In this document: positions 7,325-16,186 of the stretch, one piece after another
Layout: every line of letters begins with the position of its first letter
Numbering within the stretch: position 1 is the first letter of the stretch
DNA from: an uncultured Dehalococcoidia bacterium
Lineage (GTDB): Bacteria; Chloroflexota; Dehalococcoidia; Lucifugimonadales; CATOSD01
NCBI GenBank assembly: GCA_951812395.1
Contig: CATOSD010000002.1
Location: forward strand, 672,442 to 736,441
Length of the DNA stretch: 64,000 nt
Reading direction: 5' to 3'
Made by a program: the position numbers and the translations under genes
Notes under the pieces: model-generated
What the model was told of the DNA's origin: nothing
The model's database searches: none
Seen by the model: only the letters and a program-made list of their open reading frames with translations

Positions 7325-8788
7325 ATGGCAGCATTCACTTCGGCGGACATCGACCGCGTGCGAGCTACGGCGGCGGCGCTGGTGGACGAGTACAACGTTC
7401 CCGGCATGTCGATAGGCGTCGTCTACGGGGACGAGCTGGTCTACTCCCAGGGGTTCGGCTACGCGGATATCGAGTCCGGCAGGAGGCAGGCCCCGGAGCT
7501 GCGGCAGCGCATCGGCTCCATCACCAAGACCATGGTTGGCCTTTGCGCCCTTGCGCTCGTGGACGAGGGCAAGCTGAGCCTGGACGAGCGGGTGGTGGAT
7601 CGTCTACCCGACATCCGCCTCAACGGCCCGGGCGACACGCTTCTGGTGCGCCACCTGATGACGCACACCAACGGCATAGGCGAAGCGCCCACGATGAACG
7701 ACTACCGCGACGCCCTGGGCAAGCTGTGGTCCAACAGCCCCACGCCGACGCCCGTGAACCAGATGTATCCCGACGGCATCGACATCGAGGCGCCGCCCGA
7801 CACGAAGTGGGCTTACGCGAACCACGCGTTCTGCCTGCTTGGCGAGATCGTCGCCAGGACGGAGGGACGGCGCATCGAGGAGGTCCTGGAGCGGCGGGTG
7901 TTCGGGCCGCTGGGCATGGTGAACAGCGACTGCTGGGACCAGCAGCGCCCGGACATGACTACGGGTTATCACCACGCGCCCGACCACGACGATTTGGACG
8001 ACCTGGCGATTCTGGGAATCGCGCCGCCGGATGCGCCCACGGTCGATGGCCAAAACATACGTGGCGAGTACATATACGTGGCGACGCGGGCTGCGGGGGC
8101 CGTACAGTCCACGATTCCGGACATGGCCCGCTACGCATCGGCGCTGCTGGCCAAGGGCAAGGGGATCGTAAGCCCCGAAACGTTCGACCTGATGACCGCG
8201 CCCCAGTGGCGCCCTGACGAACGCCTTCTCAGCCTGGGCCTCACGTTCATGCGCGTGGAGCGGTTCGGCAGGCGCTCCATCGGCCACGGCGGCGGCATCT
8301 CAGGCGGGTGGAACACGCATATCGACGTGTTCCCGTCGGACAACCTTGCGGTGTTGACGCACCTGAACATCAGCTTCGACCGGTCGGACGCCATATTCTC
8401 GAAGGTCATCCAGTCGGTGCTGAACGAGCCGGACCCCGACACCACGGGCAGTCCCATATCGGCCGACGCGGCTGCGGCTGCGGTGGGGGTGTACGAGCCG
8501 CCCGCCGGTTTCCTGACCAGCTATCGGATCATCCGGGGCGTTGGTCGCATCCAGATAACGGAGAGGGACGGCGGGCTTGAGCTGCGGTCTAGGCGGGGCG
8601 CGTGGCGGGAGGGGGTGCGGCTCTACCAGCCGGACGCGAACGACCCGGGCTTCTTCCGGCTGGACACCGGAGCGCCGGAGCCGCCCGGCCTCGTGCTGCA
8701 GTTCGGAGAGGGTGACGGCAAGGCGACCGGTATTCTGCTGCCGCGCATGAACCTTCTGCGCAACGACAGCTTGGTCGCCTGGGCCTAG
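7325..8788 (+). CDS. Serine hydrolase of the class C beta-lactamase/esterase family
   Basis: The 487-residue protein has the penicillin-binding fold motifs: Ser65-x-x-Lys68 (GSITKTM), YAN in KWAYANHAF for the YxN motif, and HGGGISGG in place of the KTG box. Such proteins are esterases, D-aminopeptidases or amidases; true beta-lactamase activity is unlikely to be the main role. Residues after about 390 form an extra C-terminal domain like that of other long family members. No signal peptide is seen, so the enzyme appears cytosolic. The start at 7325 has GGGAG 8-9 bases upstream. Following the thiolase-like/DUF35 pair, it may act on the same catabolic substrates. Confidence 0.85.
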   Translation: MAAFTSADIDRVRATAAALVDEYNVPGMSIGVVYGDELVYSQGFGYADIESGRRQAPELRQRIGSITKTMVGLCALALVDEGKLSLDERVVDRLPDIRLNGPGDTLLVRHLMTHTNGIGEAPTMNDYRDALGKLWSNSPTPTPVNQMYPDGIDIEAPPDTKWAYANHAFCLLGEIVARTEGRRIEEVLERRVFGPLGMVNSDCWDQQRPDMTTGYHHAPDHDDLDDLAILGIAPPDAPTVDGQNIRGEYIYVATRAAGAVQSTIPDMARYASALLAKGKGIVSPETFDLMTAPQWRPDERLLSLGLTFMRVERFGRRSIGHGGGISGGWNTHIDVFPSDNLAVLTHLNISFDRSDAIFSKVIQSVLNEPDPDTTGSPISADAAAAAVGVYEPPAGFLTSYRIIRGVGRIQITERDGGLELRSRRGAWREGVRLYQPDANDPGFFRLDTGAPEPPGLVLQFGEGDGKATGILLPRMNLLRNDSLVAWA

Positions 8789-9660
8789 CCGCCCAGAAAC
8801 GCCACGCCAAGCAGCCCCGGGCCGATGTGCGCTCCCATCACGGGAGCGAACTGAGCCACAAACATCTGTTCGCACTCGAACGCGGCCTCCACCTCCGCGC
8901 GCAACTTCTGCGCCGCGTCCTCGGCGTCGGCGTGCATCACGCACGCGCTGATCGGCCCTTCGCCTGCGCGCTCGCGCATTAGCTCGACCAGCCGCCGGGT
9001 CGCGCGGTTCAGCGTCCGGGGACGCGCCACCGTGCTCACCGTGCCGCGGTACAACTCGAATATGGGCTTCACGCCCACCAGCGCCGAACCCGCGTGCGCG
9101 ACTACAGGCACGCGGCCGCTTTTCCAGAGGTAGTAGAGCGTGTCCGGGAAGGCCAGCAGCCGCACGCGGGCGATGGCCCGCAGCGCGACGCATGCCGCCT
9201 TCTCCAGACCCGCGCCGGCCCGCGCCGCCCGCAGCGCCTCCAGCGTGGCCAGTCCCTGGCCGCCCGCCGCGCTCTCGGAGTCCAGCACGCGCACGTCCAC
9301 ACCCGGCAGGGCGTCCGCCGCCAAGCGCGCCGCCACGGTCGCCGAGTCGTGTGACGCGCTTACGCTCGCTGACACCGTCAGGCACAGTATCGACGACGCG
9401 CCTCGGGCCGCGCGCCGGTAGGCGTGGAGAAAAGCGGCGGGCGAGGGCGCGGACGTCGTAGGCGGGGAGGGCGCGCGCCTCAGCATACGGTAGAACTCGG
9501 ACGGCGAAACATCCTCGCCGTCCAGGTACGTGCGGCCGGCGAGGGTCAGGCTCATCGGCGCGACGTGGAGATTGGGGCTGGCGAGCGCCTGGTCGGGCAG
9601 GGTGGCCGCGCTGTCGACGACCAGCGACACCCCTCCGGGAGCGGGCGGCTCACTCGTCAT
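8785..9660 (-). CDS. DegV family fatty-acid-binding protein
   Basis: The roughly 291-residue protein has the DegV opening SLVVDSAATLP, the VAPMSLTLAGRTYLDGEDVSPSEFY segment and the TSAPSPAAF block, then the SxSxSxSHDSA region and VRVLDSESAAGGQGL. Family members bind a fatty acid in a cleft between two domains, and in firmicutes (FakB) they present it to a fatty acid kinase. No kinase (FakA/Dak-like) is in the window. The start is uncertain: ATG 9660 is used here, while GTG 9675 would lengthen it by five residues. The gene overlaps the end of the upstream GT2 gene, implying translational coupling. It is convergent with the serine hydrolase, the two overlapping by 4 bp. Confidence 0.88.
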   Translation of the reverse strand: MTSEPPAPGGVSLVVDSAATLPDQALASPNLHVAPMSLTLAGRTYLDGEDVSPSEFYRMLRRAPSPPTTSAPSPAAFLHAYRRAARGASSILCLTVSASVSASHDSATVAARLAADALPGVDVRVLDSESAAGGQGLATLEALRAARAGAGLEKAACVALRAIARVRLLAFPDTLYYLWKSGRVPVVAHAGSALVGVKPIFELYRGTVSTVARPRTLNRATRRLVELMRERAGEGPISACVMHADAEDAAQKLRAEVEAAFECEQMFVAQFAPVMGAHIGPGLLGVAFLGG

Positions 9661-10441
9661 CGGCAGATACGCCACTCAAGCGACGCCGGGACTGTGAACG
9701 CTTGAAGCGATAGGGCAGCAGCCGCCAGATCGCTTCGACCACTATGAGCCCGCTCATCTTGGAGCGGCCCTTGGTCCGGTCCACGAACAGAATCGGCTCC
9801 TCGACGACACGTAGGCCCAACCGCTGGCAAGAGTGGGCCACCTCCGCCTGGAAGCCGAAACCCGCGCAGAGAAACTCGCTCATGTCCAGACGTGAGAGCG
9901 CCGAGGCGCGAAACGCCTTGAACCCTGAAGTGGCGTCTCGCACTGCCAGTCCCCCAACAAACCTTATGCCCAGGTTCCCCAGCGAGCTGAGCAGCCGGCG
10001 GGAAAGGCCCCACGATTCGTCCACGCCGCCGCCCTTGGTGTAGCGGGAACCGACGACGACGTCGGCGTCGCGGAGAGCGTTCAGCATTGCCGGGATGTAC
10101 TCCGGCGAGTGGGAGAGATCGGCGTCCATCTGGACGACGTGGGAGGCGCCGGAAGCCAGCGCGCGGCCAAACCCCTCGACGTAGGCGGTGCCCAGACCCT
10201 GCTTGCTGCCACGCTGCACCACCTCCACGCGGCCCGCGAACTCGCTGTCGAGGCTCGTCGCGAGCTCGGCGGTGCCGTCGGGCGAGCCGTCGTCCACGAC
10301 GATGAGGCGCACCTCGGGGATGCCGAGCGAGGACAGCCGGGCGAACAGTTCGGGCAGATTCTCGGCCTCGTTGTACGTGGGCACCACCACGGCCACCGGC
10401 CCCGCCGCGGGAGCGCTGCCGTGTTGCGATGGATGCGCCAA
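9650..10441 (-). CDS. GT2 polyprenol-phosphate (dolichol-P) mannosyl/glucosyltransferase
   Basis: The 263-residue protein has the GT-A opening VVVPTYNEAENLPEL, VVDDGSPDGT for nucleotide-sugar binding, and the DxD-type motif QMDADLSHSPEYI. This is the DPM1 subfamily, which transfers mannose or glucose from GDP/UDP-sugar to polyprenyl phosphate. It lacks the C-terminal membrane anchor found in some bacterial members, so it resembles the short, peripheral form. The start is a TTG at 10441 with a GAGGT site 6 bases upstream. It probably supplies lipid-linked sugar for envelope glycans. It overlaps the DegV gene. Confidence 0.85.
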   Translation of the reverse strand: MAHPSQHGSAPAAGPVAVVVPTYNEAENLPELFARLSSLGIPEVRLIVVDDGSPDGTAELATSLDSEFAGRVEVVQRGSKQGLGTAYVEGFGRALASGASHVVQMDADLSHSPEYIPAMLNALRDADVVVGSRYTKGGGVDESWGLSRRLLSSLGNLGIRFVGGLAVRDATSGFKAFRASALSRLDMSEFLCAGFGFQAEVAHSCQRLGLRVVEEPILFVDRTKGRSKMSGLIVVEAIWRLLPYRFKRSQSRRRLSGVSADDE

Positions 10442-10698
10442 GCTCTACCTCGCCTAAGGAAATGCGCCCTTGGGCGCAGCCGAAAAGTCGCCGTCAATCC
10501 TACTTATGACCCGCCCCCAAGTCAAACGTCCGCACCGTAGCGAGACGCGCGCGCTCCGCCACACTTTCATTGACACGACCCTTCGCGTTATACTTTCTGC
10601 GACCGAAAAGGCAGGGCATCGCCGGCCCGCGAGTCCGGCTGCGGTCTCGTCGGGCCGCCGGCCGCCGTGCCGCAGCCTTGCCGAAACAGGAGTGATCC
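10442..10698. other. Intergenic region, divergent GT2 and his operon
   Basis: This 257-bp divergent region must hold promoters for both directions. TTGACA (10570-10575) and TATACT (10589-10594) are present on the plus strand, but the 13-bp spacing is too short for a normal promoter. No his attenuator or T-box could be recognised. Confidence 0.3.
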
Positions 10699-11919
10699 TT
10701 GTCAAGACGACCTATAGGCCGGCTCCCCGGAATGCGTGACGTGACCGCGGCGCAGCGCGACCGCATGATCGGGCTCGCGTCGGCCACCGCGGCCTACTTC
10801 GAAGAGCAGGGCTACCAGGCGGTCCACACGCCGCTGCTTGAGCAAACAGAGCTGTTCGTCCGAAAGTCGGGCGGCGACCTTGTCAACAGCCTGTACAGCT
10901 TTCAGGACCCCGGTGGCAACACCGTAAGCCTGCGCCCGGAGTTCACGTCCTCGGTCATTCGCCACTATGTGGAGGTTGCGGACACGCTCAGCGGCCCCGT
11001 GCGCTGGCAGTACGGCGGCCCAGTCTTTCGCTACGAGACGGACGGCCCCGAAGTCTCCCTACGCGAGTTCACGCAGCTTGGCGCGGAGCTTGTGGGGGCG
11101 AGAGGCGCGGACGCGGACGCGGAGATCATCCACCTGGCCTGGAGCGGGCTCGCCCGCGCGGGCCTGACGCGCTGCACGCTGCGAATCGGCCACCTGGGCG
11201 CTGTCAACGCGCTGCTGGCGGAGCACGATCTGTCCGACGCCGCCAAGCTGTTCATAGTGGGAAACCTGCGCCCGCTCAAGGAGGGCACGACCGACGTGGA
11301 TGAGCTGAAGCGCCGGGCCCAGGGCGCCGGCCTGCTGAGAGAGCAGGCCGAGGACGGCATCGGCGAGGCGGGCTCGATGGACCTGAGGGCGGCGCAGGAG
11401 TTGGTGCGGCGTGTGGTCCAGGAACCGGGCGCGGCCAGGATGGGCCAGCGGACGCCGGAGGAGATCGCCTCGCGGCTGCTGCGCAAGATGCGCCGCGCCC
11501 ACGACCCGGCAGTGTTCGAGGATGCGCTGGAGATGGTGGACGAGCTCGCCCGTGTGGAAGGCTCGCCCGGTGTCGCGCTCACGGCGCTCAGGAACGCCGC
11601 GGGCGGCGCGGCGGTCCGGTGCGGCGCGTACGACGACCTGTCGCGGCTGTTGGACGCGCTGGGCGAACGCGGCGTGCCCGAAGACGCCTTGTCTCTGGAC
11701 GTTGGCCTGGCAAGGGGCATCGCCTACTACACGGGCGCCATATTCGAGATGTATGCCGGCCCCGGGGGCGGTCCGTCGCTGGGCGGCGGTGGCCGCTACG
11801 ACGGGTTGGTCAGGGCGCTGGGCGGAGAGGGCGACGTGCCGGCAATGGGTTTCGCGTACAACATGGAGGGCGTTTTGGAGGCGCTGGCCGGCGCGGCCGA
11901 AGCGGCGGTGGCGCAATGA
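10699..11919 (+). CDS. hisZ: ATP phosphoribosyltransferase regulatory subunit HisZ
   Basis: The 406-residue protein is a HisRS-like paralogue lacking the anticodon-binding domain. It starts GRLPGMRDVTA, has the class II motif TPLLEQTELFVRKSGGDLV, RPEFTSSVIRHYVE, and the C-terminal GGGGRYDGLVRALGG motif 3 region. HisZ binds HisG and is required for its catalysis and feedback inhibition by histidine. The start is a TTG at 10699 with AGGAG 7 bases upstream. Its stop overlaps the hisG start (ATGA). HisZ normally accompanies short HisG, but the HisG here is long. Confidence 0.88.
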   Translation: MSRRPIGRLPGMRDVTAAQRDRMIGLASATAAYFEEQGYQAVHTPLLEQTELFVRKSGGDLVNSLYSFQDPGGNTVSLRPEFTSSVIRHYVEVADTLSGPVRWQYGGPVFRYETDGPEVSLREFTQLGAELVGARGADADAEIIHLAWSGLARAGLTRCTLRIGHLGAVNALLAEHDLSDAAKLFIVGNLRPLKEGTTDVDELKRRAQGAGLLREQAEDGIGEAGSMDLRAAQELVRRVVQEPGAARMGQRTPEEIASRLLRKMRRAHDPAVFEDALEMVDELARVEGSPGVALTALRNAAGGAAVRCGAYDDLSRLLDALGERGVPEDALSLDVGLARGIAYYTGAIFEMYAGPGGGPSLGGGGRYDGLVRALGGEGDVPAMGFAYNMEGVLEALAGAAEAAVAQ

Positions 11920-12911
11920 ACCACAAAGCGCCGGTGCTGAGGCTGGCGATTCCCAGCGACGGCGCGCTTCACGAGTCCACGCTCATGTTTCTGCGCTCCT
12001 GCGGACTGGGCGTTGTTCGCCCGAACTCCCGCAGGTACACCGCGGCCATTCCTGCCCTGGACGGCGTTGCGGTGCTCTTCCAGCGCGGCTCCGACATCAC
12101 CTCCAAGGTGGAGGAGGGCAGCACCGACATGGGCATCGTCGGACACGACCGCTACCTGGACTCGCGGCGCGAGGGCGGCGACGCCATAATCGTTATCGAC
12201 ACGCTCGGCTACGGCAATTCCCAGCTGGTTCTCGCCGTGCCCGATTCCTGGGTGGACGTGTCCTCGCTCGCCGACCTCGCGGAGCTTTCCGTCGAGATGC
12301 GGGAGGAGGGCAGGGACATCCGTATCGCTACCAAGTACCCCCGGCTGGTCGAGCGTTTTCTGCTGGGGAACGGCGTGAACTACTTCACGCTGGTGCAGTC
12401 CAGCGGCACGCTCGAGGCCGCGCCCACTATGGGATTCGCGGACATCATCGCCGACATAACCGAGAGCGGCGTGACGATGCGCGAGAACCACCTCAAGAAC
12501 GTCCACGGCGGCACCATCATGACAACCAGCGCCTGCCTCATAGGCAACAAGGCGCTGCTGTCGGCCGACCCCGAAAAGCTGCGGCTTGCGAAGGGCATGG
12601 CGGAACTGATGGAGGGACGGCTTCAGTCGCAGGAGTTCTACAGCGTCACGGCCAATATGCAGGGCGAAAACCCCGAGGAAATAGCGGGGTACGTGTTCAG
12701 GCACGCCGAGATTGCGGGTCTGCGCGGCCCCACCATCGCCAAGGTGTACACGCCGGACGGCGGGGACTGGTACGCGGTGACCGTCGTGGTGCAGAAGGAC
12801 AAGCTACTCGACGCCGTGGCGCACCTGCGGAGGGTGGGCGGCAGTGTTACGGTGTCCCAGCCCAGCTACGTGTTTGGCTCGGCCTGCGAGGCGCACGCCC
12901 GCCTCGGCTGA
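11916..12911 (+). CDS. hisG: ATP phosphoribosyltransferase HisG, long form
   Basis: The 331-residue enzyme catalyses ATP + PRPP to N1-phosphoribosyl-ATP, the first step of histidine synthesis. Visible motifs are LRLAIPSDGALHEST, DMGIVGHDRYLD, RIATKYPRL and the PRPP loop with SGTLEAAPTMGFADIIADIT. The last 75 residues (from GENPEEIAGYVF to SQPSYVFGS) match the C-terminal histidine-binding ACT-like domain of HisG_L. The start ATG overlaps the hisZ stop. A long HisG next to HisZ is unusual because the two regulatory solutions are normally alternatives. Confidence 0.92.
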   Translation: MNHKAPVLRLAIPSDGALHESTLMFLRSCGLGVVRPNSRRYTAAIPALDGVAVLFQRGSDITSKVEEGSTDMGIVGHDRYLDSRREGGDAIIVIDTLGYGNSQLVLAVPDSWVDVSSLADLAELSVEMREEGRDIRIATKYPRLVERFLLGNGVNYFTLVQSSGTLEAAPTMGFADIIADITESGVTMRENHLKNVHGGTIMTTSACLIGNKALLSADPEKLRLAKGMAELMEGRLQSQEFYSVTANMQGENPEEIAGYVFRHAEIAGLRGPTIAKVYTPDGGDWYAVTVVVQKDKLLDAVAHLRRVGGSVTVSQPSYVFGSACEAHARLG

Positions 12912-12931
12912 CGGGCGTTCAGGAGTAACGA

Positions 12932-13678
12932 TTGCCCAATCTTCGCGCACATATCGACCTCGCGCACCGCGCCGCGGAGCGCCTGTCCCACCCGACGCTC
13001 GACGCCAACATGGGCTGCTTTCTATTCGGCTCCACGTCCCCCGACATCCGAGTTATCACGCGCCGAAAGCGCGAAGTCTACCACTTCGCCCTCCTGGACT
13101 TCGAGACCCTGGGTTCCGGCATCGAGGGCCTGTTCGCCGCACATCCCGGCCTCAAGCCGTCCGGCGACCAAAACGAGCAGACCAGGGCGTTCATGTGCGG
13201 TTATCTGACGCACCTCATCGTGGACGAGTCCTGGATCGTGGACATGTACCGTCCCTATTTCGGCAATCCGGAGGTGTTTCAGGACAGCGCGAAGGGAAAC
13301 GTGTATGATCGCGCGCTGCAACTGGAACTGGACCGGCAGAGCACTCGGCCGCCGGACGCCGACGCGATACTCGGCCGGCTGCCGGTAGACGACATAGAAG
13401 TGGGCTTCATCCCGACGGAAACGCTCCACGAATGGCGCGAGTGGGTAGTGTCCAGCCTGGCGCGCGGCTTCACCTGGGATCGGCTCCACTTCATGGCGCG
13501 CCGGATCTCGCGAGGCGACGAGTCCCACCCCGCGCACGCGCTTGCCGAAGATTTCGTGCGCAGCGCGCCCAGCGGGCTCGCGAGCCTGTACGGCTACGTG
13601 CCTCTGGATAGCCTGGACGAGTACAGGGAGCGCTCGGTCGATGCGTTGGTGAAGACTATCGAAGAGTACCTGCCATGA
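12932..13678 (+). CDS. Zinc-dependent phospholipase C-like (PF00882-type) protein
   Basis: The 248-residue protein has an N-terminal HIDLAHRAAERL helix with His, the GSTSPDIRVITRR segment, a YHFALLDFE region and the helix motif CGYLTHLIVDESWIVDMY (H-x3-D). These are typical ligands of the zinc-dependent phospholipase C/S1-P1-like all-helical fold. No signal peptide is visible, unlike secreted PLCs, so a cytosolic hydrolase role is likely but the substrate is unknown. The start is a TTG with an AGGAG site. The gene lies inside the his operon, 20 bp after hisG and overlapping the hisD start by 4 bp, so it is translationally coupled to histidine enzymes. Confidence 0.7.
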   Translation: MPNLRAHIDLAHRAAERLSHPTLDANMGCFLFGSTSPDIRVITRRKREVYHFALLDFETLGSGIEGLFAAHPGLKPSGDQNEQTRAFMCGYLTHLIVDESWIVDMYRPYFGNPEVFQDSAKGNVYDRALQLELDRQSTRPPDADAILGRLPVDDIEVGFIPTETLHEWREWVVSSLARGFTWDRLHFMARRISRGDESHPAHALAEDFVRSAPSGLASLYGYVPLDSLDEYRERSVDALVKTIEEYLP

Positions 13679-14997
13679 GGGTGGTCCGGGGACTGCCGGA
13701 CGCCCGGGCGCTCCTGTGCGAGGGCAGGGGACTGGACCTCGACGATACCAGGCCGCACCTCTCAGCGTCTATCGAGAGGATGTTTGGGGAGCCTCTGTCT
13801 GTCGCCCAGGTCGTGGACCACATCATCGCGCAGGTGCGCTCGCGCGGCGACGACGCCTTGCGAGAGCTCGCGGCGACGCTCGACGGCGCGCAGCTCGACG
13901 AGCTGCGGGTGCCGCCGAGCGAGCTGGCGAACGCCCAGGATGCGGCGCCGCCGCAGGTCGTCGAGGCGCTGGAGCTGGCGGCAGGACGCATCGCCGAGTT
14001 CCACGAGGCCAGTCTCAGGCGCAGCTGGTTCGACTTCCGCAAGGGATACGGCGAACTGGTCAACCCTGTCGAGCGCGTGGGCGTCTACGTGCCCGGCGGC
14101 ACGGCCCTGTACCCGTCGACGCTGCTGATGGCCGCGGTGCCCGCCAAGGTCGCCGGCGTCCGGGAGGTGATCGTGTGCACCCCCACGCGTGGAGAGGACA
14201 ACCCCCACCCCGCGCTGCTCGCTGCCGCCAGGCTGGCCGGCGTCGACGGCGTGTACCGCATCGGCGGCGCACAGGCGATCGCGGCGATGGCGTACGGCAC
14301 TGAGTCGGTGCCGCGAGTCGACCTAATCTGCGGGCCGGGCAACCAGTTCGTCACGCTGGCGAAGAAGCGCGTTTACGGCGACGTGGGCATCGACGGGCTG
14401 TACGGCCCCACCGAGACCATGATAATCGCCGACGATTCCGCCAACCCCACGCTGTGCGCAGTCGACCTGCTGGCGCAGGCGGAGCATGACGCGCTTGCCA
14501 AGCCGGTGCTGGCCACGACGTCGGAGCGTCTCGCGACCGCCGTGCAGGCGGAGGTGCGGTCGCGGTTGGTGCGACTGGACCGCAGCGCCATTGCGGCGGC
14601 GTCCGTGAACGAGCAGGGGTGCGTGGCGATTCTGGACCGGCTGGACGACGCGCTGGAGCTTGCCAACGCGTTCGCGCCGGAGCACGTGTGCCTCATGGTC
14701 GAGGACGCGTGGACGCACGTGGGGCGCATCAGGCACGCGGGGGCGGTGTTCGTGGGCGAGATGTCGCACGAGGTGCTCGGCGACTACGTGGCCGGACCGA
14801 GCCACATCATGCCGACGGCGGGAACGGCGCGCTTCAATTCGGGCGTGGGCGTTCACACTTTCGTAAAGACAAGCCCTATACTGGCACTGGACGACGCGAC
14901 TGCAAGCGGCATATCCAGCGCGGCCTCTACCATCGCTCGCGTGGAGGGCCTGACGGCCCACGCGGAGGCGGCGGAGGTGCGGGAGGAGTTGGCGTAG
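13675..14997 (+). CDS. hisD: Histidinol dehydrogenase
   Basis: The 440-residue enzyme oxidises L-histidinol to L-histidine with two NAD+ and a zinc. Motifs in order: ERVGVYVPGGTALYPSTLLM, ICGPGNQFVTLAKK (NAD binding), DGLYGPTETMIIAD, LAQAEHDA (catalytic/zinc region), AFAPEHVCLM, GEMSHEVLGDYVAGPSHIMPT and the C-terminal region with FNSGVGVHTFVK. The length is normal. The ATG overlaps the stop of the phospholipase-like gene. hisC follows 66 bp downstream. Confidence 0.95.
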   Translation: MRVVRGLPDARALLCEGRGLDLDDTRPHLSASIERMFGEPLSVAQVVDHIIAQVRSRGDDALRELAATLDGAQLDELRVPPSELANAQDAAPPQVVEALELAAGRIAEFHEASLRRSWFDFRKGYGELVNPVERVGVYVPGGTALYPSTLLMAAVPAKVAGVREVIVCTPTRGEDNPHPALLAAARLAGVDGVYRIGGAQAIAAMAYGTESVPRVDLICGPGNQFVTLAKKRVYGDVGIDGLYGPTETMIIADDSANPTLCAVDLLAQAEHDALAKPVLATTSERLATAVQAEVRSRLVRLDRSAIAAASVNEQGCVAILDRLDDALELANAFAPEHVCLMVEDAWTHVGRIRHAGAVFVGEMSHEVLGDYVAGPSHIMPTAGTARFNSGVGVHTFVKTSPILALDDATASGISSAASTIARVEGLTAHAEAAEVREELA

Positions 14998-15063
14998 CGC
15001 CGGCTCAGCCAGCTCAACGGAAACGGACAGGGAAAAGAGAGAACTCGAAGCAGGGGAAGTGCA

Positions 15064-16152
15064 ATGACGGTGGACCTGACAAAACTGATGCGACCGCACC
15101 TGGCCGGAGACGTACAGACCTACGACTCGATGGACCCGCCGGAGGTGCTGGCGCAGCAGTACGGCGTCGCTCCTGAGGACGTGATCAAGCTGAACGGCAA
15201 CGAGAACCCATACGGCTACTCGCCAAAGGTGAGGGACGCAGTCGCGAACGCGCCACTGCAGCACTACCCGGACCCGATGCAGCGCCGGATGCGGGACGCG
15301 CTGTCGGACTACACCGGACTAGGTCCGGAGCACATCATCCTGGGCGCGGGCAGCGACGAGCTGATTCACCTGGTGTTCCAGATGTTCGTGGCCCCGGGAG
15401 ACAAGATCCTGGACTTCGACCCCACGTTCGGCATGTACAACTTCTGCGCCAGGGTCGCCGGCGCGACTATCGAAATGGTGCCGAGGGACGAGCTGTTCGA
15501 GATCGACCTGGACGCCGCCCGCTCCGCAATCGACGACCGCACGAAGATTATATTCGTCGCCACGCCAAACAACCCGACGGGCAACCTCGCCTCCGACGAC
15601 CAGATAGCCGGCCTGCTGGACACCGGAAGGGTGGTGGTGGTGGACGAGGCATACTTCGAGTTCTGCGGTGAGACGTCCGCGTCCATGATCGCCGAGCACG
15701 ACAACCTCGTCATCCTGCGGACGATGAGCAAGTGGGCAGGGCTGGCCGGGCTGCGAATCGGCTACGGGATGATGAGCGAGGACCTCGTGAGGCGAATCTT
15801 CGACATCAAGCCACCCTACAACATCAACGTAGCCGCGGAGGCGGCGCTGCTGGCCTCGCTTGAGGACGCCCCCGCGCTGCAGGAAAACGTCCAGCTGATA
15901 GTCGACGAACGCGAAAGGCTGACCTCGCTGCTGAACGAGCTGCCCGGCGTCACATGCTGGCCGTCGTCCGGCAACTACGTTCTCTGCCAGTTCGCCCCGG
16001 GCAGGGCTCCCGAGCTGTACCAGGGGCTGGCGCGAAAAGGCATATTCGTGCGCTTCTTCAACACCGACAGGCTGCGGGACTGCTTCCGGGCCGCCATAGG
16101 CACGCCGGAGCAGACCGACGCGCTGGTGGACGCGCTGCGAGAGCTGGTCTAG
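15064..16152 (+). CDS. hisC: Histidinol-phosphate aminotransferase
   Basis: The 362-residue class I/II aminotransferase converts imidazole acetol phosphate to histidinol phosphate. Motifs: KLNGNENPYGYSP, LGAGSDELIHLVFQ, ATPNNPTGN, DEAYFEFCGE and the PLP lysine in RTMSKWAGLAGLRIGYG. The start at 15064 is preceded by an AGGGGAAG site. Its place between hisD and hisB supports the assignment over related phenylalanine aminotransferases. Confidence 0.93.
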   Translation: MTVDLTKLMRPHLAGDVQTYDSMDPPEVLAQQYGVAPEDVIKLNGNENPYGYSPKVRDAVANAPLQHYPDPMQRRMRDALSDYTGLGPEHIILGAGSDELIHLVFQMFVAPGDKILDFDPTFGMYNFCARVAGATIEMVPRDELFEIDLDAARSAIDDRTKIIFVATPNNPTGNLASDDQIAGLLDTGRVVVVDEAYFEFCGETSASMIAEHDNLVILRTMSKWAGLAGLRIGYGMMSEDLVRRIFDIKPPYNINVAAEAALLASLEDAPALQENVQLIVDERERLTSLLNELPGVTCWPSSGNYVLCQFAPGRAPELYQGLARKGIFVRFFNTDRLRDCFRAAIGTPEQTDALVDALRELV

Positions 16153-16186
16153 CCGCCGATACGACACAAGGCACCTGGAGCCGATA

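Noticed and set aside
10570-10594. Promoter TTGACA/TATACT upstream of hisZ
   Set aside because: The spacing is only 13 bp, too short for a standard sigma-70 promoter; left as an observation.
11619-11915. Longer HisG starting inside hisZ
   Set aside because: ATG 11916 overlaps the hisZ stop and starts the conserved HisG N-terminus; the extension is low-complexity Arg/Gly.
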